64,000 nt of DNA from positions 14,765,965 to 14,829,964 of the forward strand of contig CM042089.1 of NCBI GenBank assembly GCA_023512835.1. Reading direction: 5' to 3'. Under the pieces are notes generated by a model. The model did no database searches and was not told where the DNA came from. It saw only the letters and a program-made list of their open reading frames with translations. Numbering within the stretch: the stretch's first letter is position 1; every line of letters begins with the position of its first letter. Both the position numbers and the translations under genes were made by a program. Shown here piece after piece: positions 56,981-64,000 of this stretch. The DNA comes from Taxillus chinensis (taxonomy: Eukaryota > Streptophyta > Magnoliopsida > Santalales > Loranthaceae).

Positions 56981-58237
56981 CGCATGTATTTACGCTAAAA
57001 GTTTACCACTGTTTTGATGCTTGAAATTTCGTTATTCAATCTAATCTCTTAAGACGACATTGACTCAAATTAATCATTATGTATGAACTTATTTGATACC
57101 TTTATCATTTATAAACATAAATATTTTCTAATAAACAACAAATAAGCTCCCAAACACTGTTGATGTTTCACATTAAAGAGCTACCCAAACTGATCTCTTA
57201 CTATTTAGTTACCAATTATAAAAAAATTTACATAATTATAGCATTACAATTTTAACGGTGTTGGTGAGCGGTATATTACAAAATGATTTTCTTAGTTTTG
57301 ACTTTTGAAACAAGTTTGAACGCATGTAATTTGACCACCTAAATTGGTCACCTCACATATTTTAAATTTTTAATAAATTTTATGGGTATGTAGATTTTAT
57401 CATAGTATTTATACTTATATTTAAAAATAATAATTTGAAGTATGCAAATAAATATTTCAATATGTAGTAATAAAAAGTGTAGAACTTGGGTATAACGGAA
57501 AATCTGGGCTCCAGATAGACGTTTAAATGTTGTTGTGGTTTTTTTAAATCTTTCTTCTTTTAAAGCTATTTTGAAAACTTGAAAATAAACTCTTTTCTGT
57601 TCTGTCTCTCTGTTTTTTTAGAATCTGGACCTTATAGACACATTATTTATTAAAATTATATTTATTGGTGAGATACTCATCATTTTTAGCATTTTCATGG
57701 CCCCTTGTAATAAAAAGTTATTAGGAAAACGTTTTTCTAAAACAAATCTAAAATTACTTAATTCGTGATTCCCAATGCAATTCATATTATTGTAATTCAT
57801 ATAATTCAAATATTATTGTAATTTGTCATAGCTGTTAGAAAAATAAATAAAAATAATAAAAAGTTATTTTTATTTTTTGAGTTTTAAAAAACTTTTTTTA
57901 CAGCTTTTATATTTTAAAAATAAAAATAAAAAATTTATAAAACAAACATGCGACTAACATTTTAATTTAAAATTTCTTTCTATTTAAAAATATGAAATTA
58001 CATGTTTTTTCTTTATTGTTATTGAAATTAATTTAATAAAAATAAAAATAAATCCATGAATTAAATCCTGATTTTTATAAAATTGGGATTTATGGGGATT
58101 TTTTTTCTTTTGGAGTTTTTATTTTTCTTTTTCTTTTTTAAAGAGGAAGAATATATATAATATTTCAAAATGATTCATTCATGAGATTGAGGCCATAAGT
58201 GAAGATGGGAAAAGAGTTTTATCGGCCACCACATATC
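56981..58237. other. AT-rich intergenic DNA
   Basis: No convincing reading frame, RNA gene or repeat boundary. A-rich and T-rich runs around 57840-58150. Confidence 0.5.
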
Positions 58238-58426
58238 TGTTGTATGTATAGCTTTGTCCATATCCTAAATTAGGATAGTTACCTTAATTCCTGTTATCAG
58301 TTATTTTGTTAATTGGTTGTTGTAAATTAGGATAATTACCTTAGTTCTAGCTGTTAGTTATTGTGTTAAATCTATAAATTTATTAGCAGTGAGGAAAATT
58401 CTTCCATCCTTCATCATCATTTGACA
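58238..58426 (+). repeat. Short Copia LTR (second lineage)
   Basis: Starts TGTTGTATG and ends CATTTGACA, directly followed by a tRNA-iMet primer site (TGATATCAGAGC, from 58428). The length of 189 bases fits lineages with short LTRs such as Ale/Retrofit. An internal duplication (AAATTAGGATA near 58265 and 58325) is visible. The partner LTR was not found. Confidence 0.65.
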
Positions 58427-58530
58427 TGATATCAGAGCTTGGTTTTCTTTAGTATGACATGCTCTTGTCGCGTAAATCCCAATAGCCAATTAAGGGAGTG
58501 TCAGGATGATGAAAAGATAACCATCTACCA

Positions 58531-58985
58531 TTCACTCTAATGTCAAATGATAATTCTAATAATTTGATCACACAAAGGCAATTGAAAGGTCTCAATTTCA
58601 AAGAATGGACTAAAGCCATTCAAATTTCTCTACCAGCAAAGAAAAAAAGGTATTCATTGATAATTCTCTCAACCAACTAACAAATTACTTGGCTAATATC
58701 GAAGATTGGTGGATAGTAAATTCCATGATTATCTCATGGATTTTCAATACTATTGAGCCAACCTTGTGCAAGTTGTGCTCAATGATCTCCTACGGAGAAA
58801 CGGAAAGAGAGTTATGGGATGACATATAACAACAATTCTCTGTTTTGCAATGGAATGAATGTTCATCAATTAAAAATGGAAATTATCAATTGCAAACAAA
58901 ACGATGATTCAATTATAAGTTATTGTTCGAATCGGGCATAGGTAAAGGTCCAATTAAGTATCACGATATTGTCCGCTTTGGGCTT
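58531..58985 (+). pseudogene. Copia gag remnant (second lineage)
   Basis: Fragments in shifting frames read LKGLNFKEWTKAIQISLPAKKK (split by frame further on), VNSMIISWIFNTIEPTL-like words near 58715-58765, ELWDDI near 58812-58828, and VHQLKMEIINCKQND near 58860-58905. These are hallmark words of Copia gag (UBN2/DUF4219 type). The element is truncated near 58985. Confidence 0.65.
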
Positions 58986-59030
58986 GCTACATCGGTCCAC
59001 AACGCTTTAAAATGCGTCGTGACATTTAAA
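58960..59030. repeat. TRIM-like terminal motif
   Basis: GATATTGTCCGCTTTGGGC followed by an ACAACGCTTTAAAATGCGTC segment. I remember this motif from short non-autonomous plant LTR repeats. Only a fragment is present, and it truncates the Copia relic at its left. Confidence 0.35.
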
Positions 59031-59545
59031 ACCTTTTTTCTTCTTATATATGCCAAATTTAGTTTTGAATTTATTAATAGGTTGATTTAAGACTAAATGA
59101 TCCAATCAAATATTATTTAATTTATAAATGCATTAATATTTGGACTAATAATATCATTTACATGATTTACTACTTTCAACTTAAAAATGAAATACATACT
59201 ATCAAAAGTCAAAATTCATTCTCACTATGCATGACTTATATCATGAATGAAATAATTTATATATGAATATTAATTAAATTCAAATTTAGTTTCAAATTAT
59301 TAATAAGTTGATTTAAGACTAAATAAATTAATCAAATATTATTTGATTGAATAATTATAATATTACATATGTGATACGTAATATATTAGTCCATACTAAT
59401 ATACTATATAATTATATCACTTATATTTTATATGCTTGTATTTTATATTAAAACATTATTATTATTTTTAAATATTATTTTTGTTAAAATATAAGTATAT
59501 ATATATTGTGTAATTGATATTATTTTAAAAATAAAATATTTACCC

Positions 59546-59598
<53 letters not shown>

Positions 59599-59775
59599 TA
59601 TTATTATTATTGCTACTAATTTTATTTATATGTTGGATTTAAAGTATATATATACTAATTATATAAACATAGTATACAATAATCATCTATAATATACATA
59701 GTTATCATCAAACTCTCTAACATCAACTATTAAACTTTAAATACTAAACAATTATCATATTACTTATGTTATATA

Positions 59776-59826
<51 letters not shown>

Positions 59827-60117
59827 CAATATAATCAATAAGTAATAACTCGAGTAGCGAATAACGATAATCTAAGTAATATAATTATTATTAATAATAA
59901 GTGATAACATGAGTATTTATAACCTAGTAAATATAATTATATGTCATAGTTATCATATTACTTATGTTATAAGTAATACACTAGTCCGAAAAGTCATGTT
60001 TTTTCAACTTGTTTCCCTTGATGTAATTAAAACGATCAATAATATAATTATTTTGGTATGATAAGTATATATACTCTTATAATTATAACAAATGTTATTA
60101 ATTAACATGTCATGTCA
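59031..60117. other. AT-rich region with microsatellites
   Basis: Strongly A/T-rich, no coding potential. Holds an (ATT)n run at about 59547-59610 and a (TA)n run at about 59779-59822. Otherwise nothing was recognised. Confidence 0.7.
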
Positions 60118-60621
60118 TGTCATGCCCCCAAATCCCGGAAGGACCAGAACTAAGAGTTTGACCATCCCAATGCCTGCACCCAAAGGGTCAAGAGGTTAGT
60201 AACTAGCACCGATATGGATTACATAGTGGGTGCTGTTCGAGATATACCTTTTGGATTGAACCCAAAATTTGAATGATGCAGATAAAACCCTATGCAATTT
60301 AGTTTGAGATCTTTCAATGTCTATTCTAACTTGTTACAAAAGATAAGTTAAATTGGATCTATACTCAAGAGTGCAAAGCTAAGGACAGGATACATAATCC
60401 TGAACCGGATCAACGTGAGTGTCATAAATCGACTTGGTAAATCACCAAGTCATCACAAGATACGGAGTAAGGATTATTAGCGCAAACTAAGTACTAAAAG
60501 GTATGGATTAAGAAATTTGGGTCTTTACTCGAATGGACTATGTCATAAAGACACAGAATAAGAATCCTAGTCTACAACTCGCGCGGAGTAAGAGAGCACT
60601 ATTGCGGAATAAGGAACTAAG
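60118..60621 (-). repeat. Gypsy LTR fragment (G)
   Basis: Begins TGTCATGCCCCCAAATCCC, the same style as LTRs C and E, preceded by a CATGT repeat. It shares with C the words AAAGGGTCAAGAGGTTAGT and ACTAGCACCGAT near 60185-60215. It is cut at 60621, where LTR E begins. Confidence 0.5.
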
Positions 60622-62928
60622 TGTAACGCCCCCAAATTTGGGACTTCCAAACCGGGTGCGTTAGCGGAAAATAAATATACAAATTTTATATCAATTTCAA
60701 ACTATTACTTATTTAATCAAACAAACCATTCATTATTACAAATTTCAATCCAAGATCTTTAAGGTTTAGGGGTTTAGAGACTAAGTGTCCATAACCCATT
60801 ATTACATAACAAAGCATACGAGCAAACAACTTAATAAATCTTTAAGTTTTCACACAACTTTATTTCCAAGCACTTCTCGACTCCTTATCCTAGTTTTTCC
60901 ATCCCTTAATTACCTGGGGTAGGAAAAGAAATCATAAAAAAAGGGTGAGCTCAAATAACCCAGTAAGGGTAAAATAAGCGGGTAAGGAAAATCATGAAGA
61001 TATCTATCACTCCCCCAAATTCCAGGGAACCCGGAACTAGGAACATGACTTCCCATTGCCCGCACCCGAAAGGTCAAGGGGTTGGTGACTAGCACCAATA
61101 GAGACTACAGTGCGGGTCTTGTCTCAAATATGCAACCCTGTACGATCATACATCAAAGGTAATCCTATACTTTTCCCATACATCATCATGCATACAATAA
61201 GTCAAACAATCATACGGACATCACATCACAAACAAGTATGCAAATATAACTATCCACGGACTCATGTCCGGGATACAACCATAATACAATACACAATACG
61301 AAATACGATCGTATCATACATCAGAGTAGTGGGCACGTCCTCCTGGAAGAAAGTCCTCCACTAGTCTCGGGTCACACCTGAAAAAGGTAAACAACAAGTA
61401 GGGGTGAGCGACAAGCTCAGTAGGTGACCCTAACACTCCACATCCTGCAGACATACAAGTCTATACTACATGCTTTGTGTACTCGTGCACCGTGTGTAGT
61501 GTGCACAATCATCGGGACTCGGCCTGCAAACAAACATCAGGACCCGGCCTGCCTATATAGGACAACTTGTCCATAATCCTCCATGGGATCCCAGCTCATG
61601 GCACTTAGCCCTAGCTCCATGAGCTCAACGGCTCAACTCAGGCCTTAGCCTTTGTCCACGCGCTTATATGCCCGGCCACAGTCGCCACACAGGCCTGCCA
61701 TCGGTGCATATGCCTGCCATGTCAACCACATAGCACCATCGGTGCATCACGGTGAGAACCCAAATAAGTCACGGAGTCCATGCCCCAATACCTCACACCA
61801 ACATACTAACATTAGTATGGCATGTCATTCTCAACATTTCCTTTGGAACTGTAGCCAGTCTTCACAAGTAAAACCTCAATCCTTGATTTATGAAGGAAGT
61901 ACCCATAGCAGCTATTTTCTTGAAATCAAAAGTCCCAGCATTGGGTTCCCATATCATAAATAAGATAATCTGATTTTTTGGGGATTTTTCTTGAGATGTC
62001 TAACCCCACTTTCCAAAAATTCACCACTACGAACTTTTGGGTTTTTTCGAGATTTTACACTAAATCCCAATTTTCACATTTTGAAAGAGTGGAATTAATT
62101 TTTCTAGTATTTTTCTTTGAATCCAAATGGGGGGGTATTTCGTTATTTACATTGTAACTTAATACTTAAATGTGGAGAGGCATAATGGTTTACAATGTAA
62201 ATGTCCAGGTGCGGTGCGGTTGCCGTCTTCTGGAACACTGTTGCGGATTTGATGCTGCGGATCGATGCTACGGATTTGATGTTTGCGGATCGATTGGATC
62301 CGACTACTCCTCCGACTACTGATCCGGACTAACTCCTCCTGGACTACTGATCCGGACTAACTCCTCCGGACTACGATCCGGCTAACTCCTCGGATCATGA
62401 TCCGACTCACTAAGTTGCTGACTCCATAGCGACCACGAAGCTGCGACTCCATAGCTATCACTACGGTCTGACTCCACTGGTCCATGTCTTGACTACGACG
62501 CTGCGACTCCCGACTCCGACTCCATAGTCTGATCGATCCGTCGACCCTAAAACTCGCCCGAGTCTTTACTGTTCATCGTCGTTTTTGGCCTGTTCTTCAT
62601 CCTGGAAGCAACCCAGTTGACCCCCATACACTCATAAACACATGTTTTATGCAATAAACTACAATATTTACCTCAAAATGCGTCCTAAACGCCTCTAATC
62701 CGCACGATGACAAAGCGAAATACACACAAATCATATATTCATCTAGATCTAAATCTAGACCTCCATGGTTAACTTCTCAACCCTCATAAAATACACACTC
62801 ATACAACCACAGATCACATATTCAAAGATACGATCGAGATAAGACAGTTAAGGGCACCTACCTGGAAGATTATTTACGATCCACGAGCTCCAATCGCCCC
62901 AAAATCGCCAAGAAAGCTCTACGCTCTT

Positions 62929-62971
<43 letters not shown>

Positions 62972-64000
62972 AAACATGCACGTACCAATAATTGACAATT
63001 AAAGAGATAAGGCGGTTCTTAATTATATATATATCGTTGCCAATAATTGGCCTCCCAAGGAATAATTGACCCAAACGCAATAATTGACCTCCCGAGGTTA
63101 CGAACTCTAAATTGAGTCAAATTATCGCAAAACGCTCGAAATGATGAGCATAACACTGTTCGATATTATCACACTCAAATGACTGCTCAAACGCAAAGTC
63201 AACCAATAAACCCCAAAAAGTCAACAATCGGGTCAAACGGGGCCCCGACTCGAAATCGGGCCCAAGTACAGTCAAAATACTCACATCGACGGCTATACTA
63301 CCGTCCAGATAGTTACATTCCCATAAAATGACTATCTCTCAAAACTACCCAAATACGAGTCTTTACAATATCGAACATAGGAAAACATAGGAAATACCAT
63401 ATAACATTTACATACATGATCAACATTTCACAAGGAAATCATAACATGGAAGATTATGTTTAGACATCGTATCATAACATCATGACCTAGGTTAACTACC
63501 CAGATACCGTATCATAACATAACATATTATCAACTGGATTGACACTCTCCAGTGATGTTCTTTACCCAATGCATTGGAGGTCTTTTTGGAACCACCTATC
63601 ATAAACTTACTTTGTCCAAACATAAGAGGTTATAACAACTTTAACATACATAACATGAGGCATCACATAGAATTTCAATAAAACATTCAAAGTTAACAAG
63701 GATAACCACGAATATCAAAATGGTTATTTACCCCAATCAATAGCATAGATTACCAAGAGAGAGATTAAAAAGAGACTAATCTAATCTTCTCAACAATAAA
63801 ATGGAATTAGAAGAATAAGAAACATAAAACTCTTACAATAATAATTCCAAACAAGATAAAGAGGAAGAGAAAGGTCCCTTACAATAATAATGAAATATAG
63901 ATTATAATGAAAAAGAAAAAGGGGATGAGAAAAACCCTTACAATTCGCTTGTCGTTCTCCGCATTCTAAATCTTAAAAATATCAAAACACTAAATTAGCA
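60622..64000 (-). repeat. Gypsy LTR (E), interrupted by C2 and running off the window
   Basis: Starts TGTAACGCCCCCAAATTTGGG. Left part 60622-61004; right part 63368 to the window end. On the minus strand the left part has an acceptor-like TTTTCCTACCCCAG/GTAAT (AG at 60915-60914) preceded by the CTCACCC block. The right part has a donor-like GTAAGGGTTTTTC (GT at 63941-63940). Its promoter would lie outside the window. Whether this is a solo LTR or part of an element cannot be told. Confidence 0.55.
61005..63367 (-). repeat. Solo Gypsy LTR (C2)
   Basis: 2363 bases flanked by ATATC (61000-61004 and 63368-63372), with no internal genes, so it is a solo LTR left by recombination between the two LTRs of an element. 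It matches C1 (8348-10745). On the minus strand: TATA-like run about 63020-63035, donor-like CAG/GTAGGTG (GT at 62861-62860), acceptor block (AG at 61379-61378). The left end reads TATCAC where C1 has TGTCAC. A (CT)n run lies at about 62931-62969 and a CCGGACTA/CTCCT microrepeat patch at 62290-62480. Confidence 0.85.

Noticed and set aside
59547..59822. (ATT)n and (TA)n runs as possible replication or matrix-attachment sites
   Set aside because: They are ordinary microsatellites in AT-rich plant DNA; nothing else supports a function.

Overview
The window is plant nuclear DNA, almost certainly from a eudicot angiosperm. It holds one clean, multi-exon cellular gene, a plant-type 5'-3' exoribonuclease XRN4, lying between two large blocks of plant transposable elements: Ty3/Gypsy (chromodomain and Athila types), Ty1/Copia, a hAT transposase relic and a Harbinger-like MITE. 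I cannot name the species from sequence alone.

Layout. 1-1478: end of a decayed Copia gag. 1479-2013: a piece of a Gypsy LTR. 2016-28900: a dead hAT transposase gene (DUF4371/ZMYM1-like) split in two by a 25.2 kb nest. Element A, a chromodomain Gypsy read on the minus strand (3074-28283, target duplication ATGCA), sits in the hAT gene. Element B, an Athila-type Gypsy on the plus strand (14337-27536, target duplication ATCAA), sits inside the 5' LTR of A. Element A also carries an out-of-place LTR of another family (C1, 8348-10745) between gag and protease, and a foreign stretch inside gag (about 11396-11935). 30138-41033: XRN4, 23 coding exons, 1068 codons plus stop by my splice model. 43651-43995 (minus): a possible small GRF zinc-finger/membrane protein. 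About 44520-46323: a probable solo Gypsy LTR (D). 46664-56502: a full-length but dead Copia element with target duplication GATTG, whose 5' LTR has had its promoter segment replaced. 56524-56977: a MITE. 58238-58985: LTR, primer site and gag start of a second Copia lineage. 60118-64000: overlapping Gypsy LTRs (G and E), with a solo LTR (C2, 61005-63367, target duplication ATATC) inserted in E.

The observation I rate highest concerns LTRs A, C, D, E and fragment F. Each has in the same order the parts that lie in the window: a TATA box, about 100-150 bases of leader, a strong 5' splice-site-like sequence (GTAGG or GTAAG type), roughly 0.8-1.6 kb, then a conserved block ending in a pyrimidine tract and CAG/G. 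This looks like an intron lying wholly inside the LTR, shared by families that otherwise differ. A second cross-family signal is a palindromic box (ATCAAAAC, six bases, GTTTTGAT) just upstream of the TATA box in the unrelated elements A and B, with weaker versions in F and C.

The only gene I would call functional is XRN4. All transposon reading frames are broken. Element B has nearly identical LTR starts but many single-base indels, so part of its decay may be sequencing error.
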